Assembly: GCA_020026175.1 (NCBI GenBank)
Contig: JAHHQV010000017.1
Coordinates: 1 to 43,625, forward strand
Direction of reading: 5' to 3'
Length of the DNA: 43,625 bases
DNA from: Phocaeicola sp.
GTDB taxonomy: Bacteria > Bacteroidota > Bacteroidia > Bacteroidales > Bacteroidaceae
Part shown: positions 8,963-18,464 of the stretch, one piece after another
Layout: the number at the start of each line of letters is the position of its first letter
Numbering within the stretch: position 1 is the stretch's first letter
Made by a program: the position numbers and the translations under genes
The notes under the pieces: generated by a model
Told to the model about the DNA's origin: nothing
The model's input: the letters and a program-made list of their open reading frames with translations, nothing else
The model's database searches: none

Positions 8963-9526
8963 TTAGAACATATATGCAAGAGATACTTGCCATGAGTTTT
9001 TGCGCAGGCTTTTCATCAGGTTTTTGTTGTTGTCTATAATTCTGTCTCCAACCTTGCTTGCTCCGAAGTTGTAGTTCACTCCAAGTTGCAGATGTCTTAG
9101 AAGTTTAAGACCTCCACCTACGTTTACGCTTACGAAAGCCTTCTTGTCATGTCCTTCCCAATATTCGTTAAGGCCGAATCCAAACTGAGGACCGGCATTA
9201 AGAAATACTCCAAGAGTGCTTCCCAGTCCGATAGTCCATTTAAGATTTACAGGAACTTCAATTGATTTCAGTTTTTCATCGTCAATTCCTTTGAATTTCA
9301 GACTAGACTGTGAATAAAGTGCCGCAGCATCAACGCCCAGACCTAAAATAGGTAGTGTAAATTCCACCATAGGACCTACAAAGAATCCTGTAGAGTTTTC
9401 CGAGAAGTCAGTGTTGAGTTTTGCTATGTCCAAACCTCCTTTTACACCGAATCTGATTTGTGCTTGTGTAGGCATTGCCATGAAAAGGCATGCCATAAGC
9501 ATTAATGTTGAGATAAATTTCTTCAT
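8963..9526 (-). CDS. Small outer-membrane beta-barrel protein (PorT/OmpW-like)
   Basis: Predicted 187-residue outer-membrane protein. A signal peptide (about residues 1-22, MKKFISTLMLMACLFMA, cleaved after TQA) is followed by alternating hydrophobic strands with many Gly and aromatic residues (RFGVKGGLDIAKL, GVDAAALYSQSS, LGVNYNFGASKV), and the chain ends in SLAYMF with the terminal Phe typical of BAM substrates. It fits the porin-family/PorT-like beta-barrel group common in Bacteroidales. C13 is not in a good lipobox. Monocistronic, with its own terminator. Function beyond an eight-strand-type barrel is not evident. Confidence 0.82.
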   Translation of the reverse strand: MKKFISTLMLMACLFMAMPTQAQIRFGVKGGLDIAKLNTDFSENSTGFFVGPMVEFTLPILGLGVDAAALYSQSSLKFKGIDDEKLKSIEVPVNLKWTIGLGSTLGVFLNAGPQFGFGLNEYWEGHDKKAFVSVNVGGGLKLLRHLQLGVNYNFGASKVGDRIIDNNKNLMKSLRKNSWQVSLAYMF

Positions 9527-9611
9527 GATTTTTCGTCTTTAATATATTACAAATGCGAATATATAATAAAAAAGTCTTGTTCAAATAAAAATGTTTATAA
9601 AAAGAGTCATG

Positions 9612-11672
9612 TCAGTCCTGTTTTTTAAGTTCAGGATAGCTTATACGTGTATGATACATGGTTTTCAGCTTTTCTTTGAAAACTCCTTTTACAGTAGTAA
9701 TATCCTTGAATGTGATAGGGCAGTCATTGAAATATCCGTCATTCACTTGCGAGTCGATAATCTTTTCCACAAGATTTGAGATACTTTCCTCTGTATATTC
9801 GGGCAGACTTCTAGATGCAGCTTCCACAGAGTCTGCCATCATCAGTATAGCCTGTTCTTTAGTCGAAGGATTAGAGCCTGGATACTGGAAAGCCTTTGTG
9901 TCTACATCTTCACCAGGATGTTCGTTCTTGTACGATATATAGAAGTATTTCGTCAGTCCATTGCCATGATGTGTATTGATAAACTCTTTTATCACAGCAG
10001 GCAGATTGTTTTTGTCTGCAAGTTTTAGTCCATCTGTTATATGCTGTATCACTATATGTGCACTTTGCTTGTAGTTCAGCTGGTCGTGAGGGTTTACTCC
10101 CGACTGGTTTTCTGTAAAGAAAGCCGGATTCAGCATCTTTCCTATGTCATGATACATGGCTCCAGTACGTACAAGCTGACTGTTGGCACCAATTCTGTTT
10201 GCTGCTGCAGCCGTAAGATTGGCAAGCTGTAAAGAGTGCTGGAATGTACCAGGAGCCACTTCCGACATTTCTCTCATCAGTTTATTGTTTATGTTAGACA
10301 ATTCTATAAGTGTTACGTTAGATGTAAATCCGAAAGTTTTTTCCAGTATAAACAACAAAGGATATGCAAACAGCAGCAGGACTCCGTTTATAAGGAAATT
10401 CATATATGGATAAGTGCTTAGTTGTGTAATTTCACTTACATGTATCAAGTCAAGAGCAAGATACATCGCTGCATAGCTTATGGTTACAACAATAGTACTG
10501 CTCAACAGTTGCGAGCGTTGTGAAAGTTCTCTAAGGCTATATATTGCCGCCATTCCTGCTACTGTCTGTAAAAGGATGAACTCATGCGGTGTACGCAGTA
10601 CTACCGATGTTATAAGGATAGTTGTAATATGCGCCATAAATGCAGTCCTCGAATCGAGGAAAATCTTTATGAGCATAGGTATCATGGCAAACGGGACTAT
10701 ATATATACTCATAAAAGCATGTTCCACCATAACAAAAGCCAGGACAGGGAAGCACATTATTATGCTGAAGAGCAGACATATCTTTCCTTTAGCTTCGTAG
10801 AAGTCTCTTCTGAATATTTCCAGATAAATCATGAATGATGCAATCAGAGTTGAGACAAATAAAATCTGTCCAAATAATGTCAGTCTTTTTTCCGTTACGG
10901 TTTCTCCTCTGTTGCTCCATTCCTTTTGCATTGATTTCAGAATGTCATATTTCTTTTTATCTATAATCTCTCCTCTGTCTATAATTTTCTGACCGTTCAT
11001 AACAAAACCGTTGGCCCATGAAATCTCCGACAGAAGCTCTTGCTTTGCCGTCAATGATTTGTCACTGTCAAAAGTGATGTTAGGTATCAGGTAGTTGTCG
11101 AGATTGCATTTCTGTAGGATATTCTTGTTGAATCTGGCTGTATCAGAATATACGAGTTTCTCGTACGCCTCCTTTATGGAATACAAATCATCTACATTTT
11201 TTTGAGTAGCTGTATTGTTGCTGACAATTTGTATTGTTGTTGTTTTGTCAGCTTCCAATTGGTTGAGGTCTGTAGAAGCAATTATACCTGTTTCGTATAT
11301 ATTTTTCAGCAGATTTTCTATATGTTTGTAATATTTAGAATTGTTTTTTAAAGCATTGTTGTCATAGAAATCTTTTTTCAGTTTTATAAGAACATCATTT
11401 TGTATATCTGTATTTTTTTGATAGTAAGGCATATAGAAATTCATGATACTGTCTTGCTCGGCTTCAACCTGCTCGTCGGCCTTGTATATCGGACAGTCGA
11501 AAGAAGCCTGCAAAAGTCCATATTTCCAAGGTTTGTTCAGCTCAAACTGATAATTGAAATTACCTTCTTTAGGCATAAAATAAGTAATACATGTAACAGC
11601 TACTATAAATATAGCACATTTTATTAACAGCTGTTTGTACGAAAAATTAATATCAGTATAGAAAGATTTCAT
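9612..11672 (-). CDS. pgpH: 7TM-HD family phosphodiesterase (PgpH-like)
   Basis: Membrane protein likely to hydrolyse cyclic di-AMP, as PgpH does in Firmicutes; this activity is inferred from family. From the chosen start (686 residues) it has one N-terminal membrane segment (residues about 14-32), a long extracytoplasmic domain, a run of hydrophobic helices in the middle, then a cytoplasmic HD domain with the HDIGK motif at about residues 508-512 and a later HHGNGL. The start at 11672 (MKSFYTD) is preferred to the Met at 11696, which lies in the likely promoter (TTATTTTG, minus strand 11701-11694). It is divergent from gltX. Confidence 0.88.
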   Translation of the reverse strand: MKSFYTDINFSYKQLLIKCAIFIVAVTCITYFMPKEGNFNYQFELNKPWKYGLLQASFDCPIYKADEQVEAEQDSIMNFYMPYYQKNTDIQNDVLIKLKKDFYDNNALKNNSKYYKHIENLLKNIYETGIIASTDLNQLEADKTTTIQIVSNNTATQKNVDDLYSIKEAYEKLVYSDTARFNKNILQKCNLDNYLIPNITFDSDKSLTAKQELLSEISWANGFVMNGQKIIDRGEIIDKKKYDILKSMQKEWSNRGETVTEKRLTLFGQILFVSTLIASFMIYLEIFRRDFYEAKGKICLLFSIIMCFPVLAFVMVEHAFMSIYIVPFAMIPMLIKIFLDSRTAFMAHITTILITSVVLRTPHEFILLQTVAGMAAIYSLRELSQRSQLLSSTIVVTISYAAMYLALDLIHVSEITQLSTYPYMNFLINGVLLLFAYPLLFILEKTFGFTSNVTLIELSNINNKLMREMSEVAPGTFQHSLQLANLTAAAANRIGANSQLVRTGAMYHDIGKMLNPAFFTENQSGVNPHDQLNYKQSAHIVIQHITDGLKLADKNNLPAVIKEFINTHHGNGLTKYFYISYKNEHPGEDVDTKAFQYPGSNPSTKEQAILMMADSVEAASRSLPEYTEESISNLVEKIIDSQVNDGYFNDCPITFKDITTVKGVFKEKLKTMYHTRISYPELKKQD

Positions 11673-11723
11673 AATCAATATATATTTTGAATGCAAAATA
11701 AGTAAAAAACGGGAAATTTAGAT

Positions 11724-11731
11724 TACTTTTG
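11724..11731 (+). promoter_or_regulatory. -7 box of the gltX operon
   Basis: TACTTTTG matches TAnnTTTG and ends 25 nt before the gltX ATG. A matching -33 TTTG is not seen at the expected 19-20 nt, so the promoter is weak or non-canonical upstream. Confidence 0.5.
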
Positions 11732-11756
11732 TAGCATATTTTAGTATAAAATCACT

Positions 11757-13283
11757 ATGTCAGAAAGAAAAGTAAGAGTACGTTTCGCACCAAGTCCAAC
11801 GGGTGCGTTGCATATCGGTGGTGTGCGCACTGCCTTGTATAATTATCTCTTTGCTCGTCAGAATGGTGGAGATCTCATTTTCCGTATTGAGGATACTGAC
11901 TCAAACCGTTTCGTTCCGGGTGCTGAGGAGTATATCATTGAGTCATTCAGATGGCTGGGTATCAATTTTGATGAAGGTGTAAGTTTCGGAGGAAACCACG
12001 GGCCATATCGTCAGTCGGAACGTCGAGAAATTTACAAGAAATTTGTTAAAGTTTTATTGGACAACGGAAAGGCATACATTGCTTTTGACACTCCAGAAGA
12101 ACTTGATGCCAAACGTAAGGAAGTATCTAATTTCCAGTATGACGCAACTACACGTATGTCAATGCGTAACTCTCTTTCAATGTCTAAAAAAGAGGTAGAA
12201 GCCCTTATAGCCGAAGGAAAACAGTATGTTGTACGTTTTAAGATTGAGCCAAACGAAGATGTTCATGTTAATGACATCATACGTGGCGATGTAGTTATAA
12301 ATTCGTCTATTCTTGATGATAAAGTCCTTTATAAGTCTGCCGACGAACTTCCTACATATCATTTGGCAAATATCGTTGACGACCATCAGATGGAAGTCAC
12401 TCACGTAATCCGTGGCGAAGAATGGTTGCCTTCTGCACCTCTTCACGTGTTGCTTTACCGTGCTTTCGGATGGGAAGACACAATGCCTGAGTTCGCTCAT
12501 CTTCCTCTTCTGCTCAAACCTGACGGTAACGGCAAGTTGAGCAAGCGTGACGGTGACCGCCTTGGTTTCCCTGTATTCCCGTTGGAATGGCATGATCCAA
12601 AGACAGGAGAGGTATCTTCGGGCTATCGTGAGTCAGGCTATCTTCCAGAAGCTGTAATAAACTTCCTTGCCCTCCTTGGATGGAATCCAGGCAACGACCA
12701 GGAAATCATGTCCCTTGAAGAACTTGTAAAATTGTTCGACCTTCATCGTTGCAGCAAAGCTGGTGCCAAGTTCGACTATGAAAAGGCACGCTGGTTCAAT
12801 CATGAATATATATTGATGAAAAATGATGCTGAGATAGCTGAGCTCTACAAGCCGGTATTGGTTTCACACGATGTAAATGTATCTGCCTATACAGATGAAT
12901 ACATCACCAAGGTAGTATCTTTGGTGAAAAGCCGTGTGAACTTTGTAAAGGAATTGTGGGAACAGTCACGCTTCTTCTTTACAGCTCCAGAGGCTTATGC
13001 CGAAAAAGATATAAAGAAACGTTGGAAAGAAGATACTCCACGTATCATGACAGAACTGATAGAAGTACTTCGTGGCATTGAAGACTTCAGTTCCAAACCA
13101 TCAGAAGATATTGTAATAAACTGGATAACAGAGAAACAATATCATATGGGTAATGTAATGAATGCTTTCCGTCTGGCTGTTGTAGGCGAATGTAAAGGTC
13201 CTCATATGTTCGACATTACACAACTTATTGGCAAGGAGGAAACAATATCACGTATTGAAAAAGCAATTAACAGAATAAAATAA
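11757..13283 (+). CDS. gltX: Glutamyl-tRNA synthetase
   Basis: Class I synthetase that charges tRNA-Glu with glutamate in the cytoplasm. The HIGH region is APSPTGALHIGGVRTALYN near residue 10, and the second signature is KLSKRDGD, followed by the alpha-helical anticodon-binding region. The 508-residue length is normal. The next gene begins 1 bp after its stop, so this essential gene is the head of an operon that continues into envelope-glycan genes. Confidence 0.97.
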   Translation: MSERKVRVRFAPSPTGALHIGGVRTALYNYLFARQNGGDLIFRIEDTDSNRFVPGAEEYIIESFRWLGINFDEGVSFGGNHGPYRQSERREIYKKFVKVLLDNGKAYIAFDTPEELDAKRKEVSNFQYDATTRMSMRNSLSMSKKEVEALIAEGKQYVVRFKIEPNEDVHVNDIIRGDVVINSSILDDKVLYKSADELPTYHLANIVDDHQMEVTHVIRGEEWLPSAPLHVLLYRAFGWEDTMPEFAHLPLLLKPDGNGKLSKRDGDRLGFPVFPLEWHDPKTGEVSSGYRESGYLPEAVINFLALLGWNPGNDQEIMSLEELVKLFDLHRCSKAGAKFDYEKARWFNHEYILMKNDAEIAELYKPVLVSHDVNVSAYTDEYITKVVSLVKSRVNFVKELWEQSRFFFTAPEAYAEKDIKKRWKEDTPRIMTELIEVLRGIEDFSSKPSEDIVINWITEKQYHMGNVMNAFRLAVVGECKGPHMFDITQLIGKEETISRIEKAINRIK

Positions 13284-13284
13284 T

Positions 13285-14154
13285 ATGACATATCATCTGC
13301 TCACTTTTTTCTTGAAAGCCCTGTCTTACGTACCGTTTAGGGCGCTTTACTTTATATCCGATTGCCTGTACTATCTTGTATACTATATCTTTCGGTATAG
13401 AAGGCATATAGTACGTAAGAATCTTACAGAGTCTTTTCCGGAAAAAAGCGAGCAGGAGATTGTTGGTATAGAAAAGCGGTTTTATCATTTCTTTGTAGAT
13501 TTGATTTTTGAAAGTTGTAAATTGACTACCATTTCAAAAGAAGAAATGAAAAAGCGTATGAAATTTACAAACATTTCCGATATCAGTGTACCTCTGAAAG
13601 AGGGAAAGTCCATATCGTTGTTTCTTGGGCATTATGGAAATTGGGAGTGGATTTCATCTATACCTCTACATGTGAAAGACAATGTGGTCAGTTCTCAGAT
13701 ATATCACAAATTACGTAATGAAGATATGGACAGACTGATTTTACGTAATCGTGAGCGTATGGGTGCAGTCTGTGTAGAAATGCATAAAACGGCAAGATAT
13801 ATAAATGAACTTGTAGGGGAAAAGAGAGTTAGTCTGACAGGATATATCGCAGACCAATCTCCGAAAATAAACGAATCACGTCATTTCCTTGATTTTCTAA
13901 ATCATAAAGTTCCAGTTTTGACAGGAACAGAGAAAATAACAAAACATTATGGATTTGAGGCATGGTTTGTAGATGTGAAACGTGTGAAAAGAGGGTATTA
14001 TGAGGCATGTTTCGTTAGAATGTGTGACACTCCACGGTCTTTGCCTGACTTTGAACTTACTGCTATCTATTATCACATGTTAGAGCAGGTCATAAGGAAT
14101 ACACCGGAATTGTATTTATGGACACATAATCGTTTTAAACATGCCATTGGCTGA
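13285..14154 (+). CDS. Lipid A-type lysophospholipid acyltransferase (LpxL/HtrB family)
   Basis: Predicted inner-membrane acyltransferase that adds a secondary acyl chain to the lipid A precursor. The catalytic HX4E is H116-YGNW-E121 (FLGHYGNWEW), and an N-terminal hydrophobic segment (residues about 5-38) anchors it, as in LpxL. The NRFKHAIG end resembles the family's usual C-terminal arginine/lysine region. At 289 residues it is typical for Bacteroidetes members. It starts 1 bp after gltX, so translation may be coupled. It could instead act on another lipid such as an ornithine lipid; the specific acceptor is not readable. Confidence 0.85.
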   Translation: MTYHLLTFFLKALSYVPFRALYFISDCLYYLVYYIFRYRRHIVRKNLTESFPEKSEQEIVGIEKRFYHFFVDLIFESCKLTTISKEEMKKRMKFTNISDISVPLKEGKSISLFLGHYGNWEWISSIPLHVKDNVVSSQIYHKLRNEDMDRLILRNRERMGAVCVEMHKTARYINELVGEKRVSLTGYIADQSPKINESRHFLDFLNHKVPVLTGTEKITKHYGFEAWFVDVKRVKRGYYEACFVRMCDTPRSLPDFELTAIYYHMLEQVIRNTPELYLWTHNRFKHAIG

Positions 14155-14195
14155 CTATGGAGTTATAATCAATATAAAAACAAATCTTTAAGAAT

Positions 14196-15188
14196 ATGGA
14201 TATAGATTTTGTAATCACATGGGTTGATATGGATGACCCAAAATGGCAGGCAGACTTTGCTAAGTATTCAGGGAAAAAGGATAATACAAAGAATGGTGTG
14301 TCAAAAGCTCGTTTCCGCGATTATGGCTTCTTGAAATATTGGTTCAGAGGTGTTGAAAAGTTTGCTCCTTGGGTCCGGAAGATACATTTCGTCACCAGTG
14401 GACAGAAACCTGAATGGCTTGACGAAAACAATCCTAAGATTAATCTTGTCAGTCATAAGGACTATATACCCGAAGAGTTTCTGCCGACATATAATTCTGT
14501 GGTAATAGAGCGTTATATACACAGAATACCGGGACTTGCCGAACATTTTGTTTATTTCAATGATGATTTTTATATAATAAACCATATAAGTACAGAACGC
14601 TTCTTTAAAAATGGTCTTCCATGTGATATTGCTGTTTTTCAGTATAATCCATCTTGGTCGCAATGGTATAAAAGAATAAAGAATAATCTGAAGATAATAA
14701 ACCGTCACTTCGACAAGAAAGAGGTAATGAAACGTGACTACGACAAATGGTTTCACAAAAGCTACGGATCAAGAGCCAGATGGAACTATCTGCTTAAGCC
14801 ATATGGTAAGTTCATTACTTTGCGTACACCCCATAATGCCCAGCCTTATCTGAAAAAGACTTTTGAAGAAGTATGGACTGTTGCTGGCAAGGAACTAACG
14901 GAAACCTCTGTCAATAAGTTCCGTGCATTGAACGATTATACTCCAGAGTTGTTTCGTACATGGCAGATTTGCAGGGGAAACTTCGAACCATACAATACAT
15001 ATAGTGATACAAAGATGTTTCCGCTTATGATTAAATCTCAGAAAGCGATAAAGGCGATATACAGTCAGTCGTATAAACTGATTTGTCTGAACGACAATGT
15101 TCATATCCGCAATTATGAGCAGGTGATGGAAAGTCTGAAGGATGCATTTGAAAGTATTCTTCCCGAAAAATCAAGTTTTGAGTTGTAG
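14196..15188 (+). CDS. Stealth-family sugar-phosphate transferase
   Basis: Stealth proteins transfer hexose-1-phosphate units to surface polysaccharides. Conserved region 1 is at the N-terminus (MDIDFVITWVDMDDPKW). Region 2 follows with RFRDYGFLKYWFRGVEKF, PWVRKIHFVTSGQKPEWL and the FVYFNDDFYI segment. The later regions are weaker but include RTPHNAQPYLK and DNVHIRN. The 330-residue length fits. It starts 41 nt after the acyltransferase and 33 nt before the GT92-like gene, which suggests one operon building or decorating a surface glycan. The sugar and acceptor are unknown. Confidence 0.9.
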   Translation: MDIDFVITWVDMDDPKWQADFAKYSGKKDNTKNGVSKARFRDYGFLKYWFRGVEKFAPWVRKIHFVTSGQKPEWLDENNPKINLVSHKDYIPEEFLPTYNSVVIERYIHRIPGLAEHFVYFNDDFYIINHISTERFFKNGLPCDIAVFQYNPSWSQWYKRIKNNLKIINRHFDKKEVMKRDYDKWFHKSYGSRARWNYLLKPYGKFITLRTPHNAQPYLKKTFEEVWTVAGKELTETSVNKFRALNDYTPELFRTWQICRGNFEPYNTYSDTKMFPLMIKSQKAIKAIYSQSYKLICLNDNVHIRNYEQVMESLKDAFESILPEKSSFEL

Positions 15189-15221
15189 ATTTTTTACATC
15201 TAAGTATTAAAAATAATCATA

Positions 15222-16094
15222 ATGAATAAAGTTCTTGCAGAAATAATAGCGGGTGTAATACCTCATAAGATGACACGTAACAGATGGCGTGGATTGTTAC
15301 GTTACGGCATTTTGAATGTGCTAAAACTGCAGTACAGGCTAAAGCACGATAATACCAAGCCACAATATTATCTGTCAGTCTGTGCCATAGCCAAAAATGA
15401 AGGCCCTTATTTCAAAGAGTGGATAGAGTGGCATATCAGTAAAGGTGTAGAAAAATTTTATATCTATGATAATGAAAGTACAGACTGTACAAAAGAAGTA
15501 TTACAACCATATATAGAGTCTGGAATAGTGGACTATAAATATTGGCCTGGCAGAAAAATGCAGCTGCCTGCTTACGATGATTGTTTTGATACCCATAGAA
15601 CTGATACACGATGGCTGGCAGTGATAGATCTTGACGAGTTTATATACCCCGTAAAAGATGCTACAATACCTGATTTTCTGAAGCGTATGGAGAAGTTTTC
15701 TTCTGTGGAAATCAATTGGCTGGTATATGGCAGCGGTGGAGCCAAGAAGAAAGAGCAGGGAGGAGTAATGGAGAGATTCAGAATGCATTCTCTTCCTGAC
15801 CACAGACTGAATACTCATGTAAAGAGTATTGTAGACCCACGACGTGTCTGTACTATGACTGGCTGCCATGAAGCGGCTCGCATGTCGGGAAAATCGGCAG
15901 ATTCGCATGGTGTACCTTTAAAGAAAGGTTTTGGCGACCGTATGCCTCAGCAGGATGTTATACGCATAAACCATTACGCTATCAAGTCGTACGAAGAGTT
16001 CCTGTCAAAACGTGCCCGTGGGCGTGCAAGAATAAATACGGTGCGCGATTTCAGCTATTTTGATCTGTATGATTTGAATGATATAAAAGAATAA
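15222..16094 (+). CDS. GT92/GT2-like glycosyltransferase
   Basis: Predicted GT-A fold glycosyltransferase of the DUF23/GT92 type. Visible are YLSVCAIAKNEGPYFKEW (residues 50-67) and YIYDNEST (nucleotide-sugar site), the metal-binding DxD-like VIDLDEF (D136-L-D138), and a late NHYAIKSYEEF that is typical of these transferases. It is 290 residues with no membrane segment. Last gene of the gltX-led operon; its stop codon overlaps the left arm of a perfect 20-bp terminator stem. The sugar transferred cannot be told from sequence. Confidence 0.85.
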   Translation: MNKVLAEIIAGVIPHKMTRNRWRGLLRYGILNVLKLQYRLKHDNTKPQYYLSVCAIAKNEGPYFKEWIEWHISKGVEKFYIYDNESTDCTKEVLQPYIESGIVDYKYWPGRKMQLPAYDDCFDTHRTDTRWLAVIDLDEFIYPVKDATIPDFLKRMEKFSSVEINWLVYGSGGAKKKEQGGVMERFRMHSLPDHRLNTHVKSIVDPRRVCTMTGCHEAARMSGKSADSHGVPLKKGFGDRMPQQDVIRINHYAIKSYEEFLSKRARGRARINTVRDFSYFDLYDLNDIKE

Positions 16095-16144
16095 TACGAC
16101 ATAGGTCCATTCTTTAAAATAAGTGAATGGACCTATGTCGTATT
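16093..16144. terminator. Perfect 20-bp inverted repeat between convergent glycan operons
   Basis: Left arm 16093-16112 pairs without mismatch to 16125-16144 around a 12-nt loop. It overlaps the stop codon of the GT92-like gene and lies 76 nt past the end of glf on the other strand, so it can serve both. T-tracts are short (TATTATATTT on the plus side). Confidence 0.8.
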
Positions 16145-16220
16145 ATATTTCATTATTTCCAGATTTTAAATTATAATATCCCATAGAATATTCTTGATAA
16201 TTGGTGTAACATGGCTTGAT

Positions 16221-17366
16221 TCAGCTATTGAATTTCTTGTTTTCAAATAAATCCAGTACTTTTTCTATGATATTGTGCATGTCATAGTATTTATATTCTG
16301 CTAGCCTTCCTCCAAAAATGATGTTTTTTTCGTTATTTGCTAATTGCTTGTATTTATAGTAGAGATTATTGTTTTTTAAATCGTTAATGGGATAATATGG
16401 TTCACTGCCTTCTTCCCATTCAGAACTGTATTCTTTTGATATTATTGTTTGTTTATTCTTGAATATATCATCTCCAAAAGTTTCAAAATGTTTATGTTCT
16501 ATTATCCTGGTATATGGAATGGAAGAACAAGTGTAATTTACTACTGCATTTCCTTGAAAATTAGAAGTATCAAGGATTTCTTCTTCAAAAGTTATAGTTC
16601 TATACTCAAGTTTACCATATCTGTATTCATAATATTCATCAATAGCCCCTGTGTATACAATAGTGTCTGCCAATGATGTAAGTTCATCTCTGTTTGAAAA
16701 AAAATCACAATTAAGTCTTATGTCGACATCTGTCAATAATTTTTCTATCAATATGTTATATCCACCTATAGGTATCCCTTGATATTTGTCATTAAAGTAA
16801 TTGTTGTCGTATGTCATACGTAGTGGCAGTCGCTTTATGATGAAAGCTGGTAATTCTGAGCATTTTCTGCCCCATTGCTTTTCTGTATACCCTTTTATAA
16901 GTTTATCGTATATATCTTTCCCCACTAATGCCAGGGCTTGCTCTTCCAGATTCCTAGGTTGTTCAATACCCTCTTGTACCATTTTGGCTATAGCCTCTTT
17001 TTTCTGTTCTTCTATTTTCTGTTGTGCTTCAGATGGTGATACGACTCCCCACATCTGATGGAATGTATTCATATTGAAAGGCAGATTGTAAATCTTGCCT
17101 TCGAAGTTAGCTATAGGGGAATTGGTATACCTGTTGAATTCAACAAATGAATTTACAAAATTCCAAACATCTTTATTGGAAGTATGAAAGATGTGAGCTC
17201 CATATTTATGTATATTTATTCCATTTTTATTTTCACAATAAATATTCCCTCCAATATGTGACCTTTTATCAATGACAAGACAGCGTTTCCCGTTTTGTTT
17301 TGCCTTGTAGGCAAAAACAGAGCCAAATAATCCTGCCCCTACTATCAGATAATCATAACGATTCAT
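16221..17366 (-). CDS. glf: UDP-galactopyranose mutase
   Basis: Flavoenzyme that interconverts UDP-galactopyranose and UDP-galactofuranose, supplying Galf for surface polysaccharide. The N-terminal Rossmann FAD motif is VGAGLFGS (residues 8-15) with the acidic VIDKR at the end of the second strand. The GAHIFHTS and LPFNMNTFHQMWG segments, the EKQWGRK substrate-site arginine region and the C-terminal FGGRLAEYKYYDM are all family hallmarks. At 381 residues it is full length. It is the last gene of the minus-strand glycan operon, 16 nt after the Galf-transferase-like gene, and the pair argues for a Galf-containing glycan. Confidence 0.96.
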   Translation of the reverse strand: MNRYDYLIVGAGLFGSVFAYKAKQNGKRCLVIDKRSHIGGNIYCENKNGINIHKYGAHIFHTSNKDVWNFVNSFVEFNRYTNSPIANFEGKIYNLPFNMNTFHQMWGVVSPSEAQQKIEEQKKEAIAKMVQEGIEQPRNLEEQALALVGKDIYDKLIKGYTEKQWGRKCSELPAFIIKRLPLRMTYDNNYFNDKYQGIPIGGYNILIEKLLTDVDIRLNCDFFSNRDELTSLADTIVYTGAIDEYYEYRYGKLEYRTITFEEEILDTSNFQGNAVVNYTCSSIPYTRIIEHKHFETFGDDIFKNKQTIISKEYSSEWEEGSEPYYPINDLKNNNLYYKYKQLANNEKNIIFGGRLAEYKYYDMHNIIEKVLDLFENKKFNS

Positions 17367-17382
17367 TTTTATATTGATTGTA

Positions 17383-18426
17383 TTATTTTATATTTGATAT
17401 AGTTTTATTCAATGCTTGTTTGATGAAATCGCCCTTAGACATTAAGTTGCTTATTCGATTTACATTATCGCACATATGTGTATATTCTTCTTTTGACAGT
17501 TTGTTATATATATCATTTATTTCATGTAGCGAATCAATACAAAGGCCGATGCCGTTCTCTTTGATAAAAGCAGCCATGGCTGCTTTACTCCATATAATCA
17601 CTGGTAGTCCACAGCGGATGTACAAGGATATTTTATGGGGAGTATTTATAGTCAAGTATTCTCCCCAATCTCCTTGACAACAATCTATAGAATCCCCATC
17701 CCATACTAAACCAAAATCTCCTATTGAACTGCTTATTAATTTCTCTGGTAACATAAAACCCTTTATGTTGAACTTTTCAGGGTTTGAAGCTGATGTTTTG
17801 TCAAATCCTTTACCATAAACATTAAGGTTATAATTATGCATGTATGATCCTAACTTGTATAGAAAATCATTCTTTTTACGTGTAAGTTGTCCGGCATATA
17901 CAATCTGATTTAAAGGCCAATTTTCTATTCTATTAGGGTTTTCAGACTCTGATAAGAAATCAAAAATTCCTAGCGATTCTATAATGTTTTTTTTGTTGAA
18001 ACCGACATATCCGTTATCAATCAACCATTTGCACATAATAGGGTTATGGGCAATTATTGCATCGGACATATTCATCAATTTTATTTCTTTATTTGTAGTG
18101 TTGTGTTTTTTTCTGAAACACTCTAGATCATGGATTGTTGTTATTACATGTCCTCCCTTAAAATGAACAATACGGCATATTGTAGAATAGTATTTTACAG
18201 GATATTGTAATATTATTTTATCGTTTCTTTTTATCAGTAATCCTGCTTTTATCACTATACATATAGTCCTTATAAAATGCAATAAGCGGTTTTTGGTTAT
18301 ATGATTTCCTTTACTTGTTGGAAGTATTCCTTGTTTATTTAAAGTTTTCTCTATATCAAAACGAGCTTTTGCTCCTGCATCATTAATGTTTTTGTTTTTA
18401 TAATCTCGTGGTAAATAGTATATCAT
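17383..18426 (-). CDS. Galactofuranosyltransferase-like GT-B protein
   Basis: Predicted transferase using UDP-Galf. The 347-residue protein resembles beta-1,6-galactofuranosyltransferases of the WbbI type, with an N-terminal YLPRDYKNKNINDAGAKA, a central HDLE and AIIAHNPIM (acceptor half), then IVYAGQLTRKKN and DFGLVWDGDS, CQGDWGEYL and a C-terminal GLPVIIWSKAAMAAF segment that would bind the nucleotide sugar. No signal or membrane segment is seen. It sits immediately before glf in the operon, supporting Galf as donor. The linkage made is not readable. Confidence 0.82.
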   Translation of the reverse strand: MIYYLPRDYKNKNINDAGAKARFDIEKTLNKQGILPTSKGNHITKNRLLHFIRTICIVIKAGLLIKRNDKIILQYPVKYYSTICRIVHFKGGHVITTIHDLECFRKKHNTTNKEIKLMNMSDAIIAHNPIMCKWLIDNGYVGFNKKNIIESLGIFDFLSESENPNRIENWPLNQIVYAGQLTRKKNDFLYKLGSYMHNYNLNVYGKGFDKTSASNPEKFNIKGFMLPEKLISSSIGDFGLVWDGDSIDCCQGDWGEYLTINTPHKISLYIRCGLPVIIWSKAAMAAFIKENGIGLCIDSLHEINDIYNKLSKEEYTHMCDNVNRISNLMSKGDFIKQALNKTISNIK

Positions 18427-18464
18427 GATATATAGTTTTTATTAATGAATTATAGTGTTTCTTT

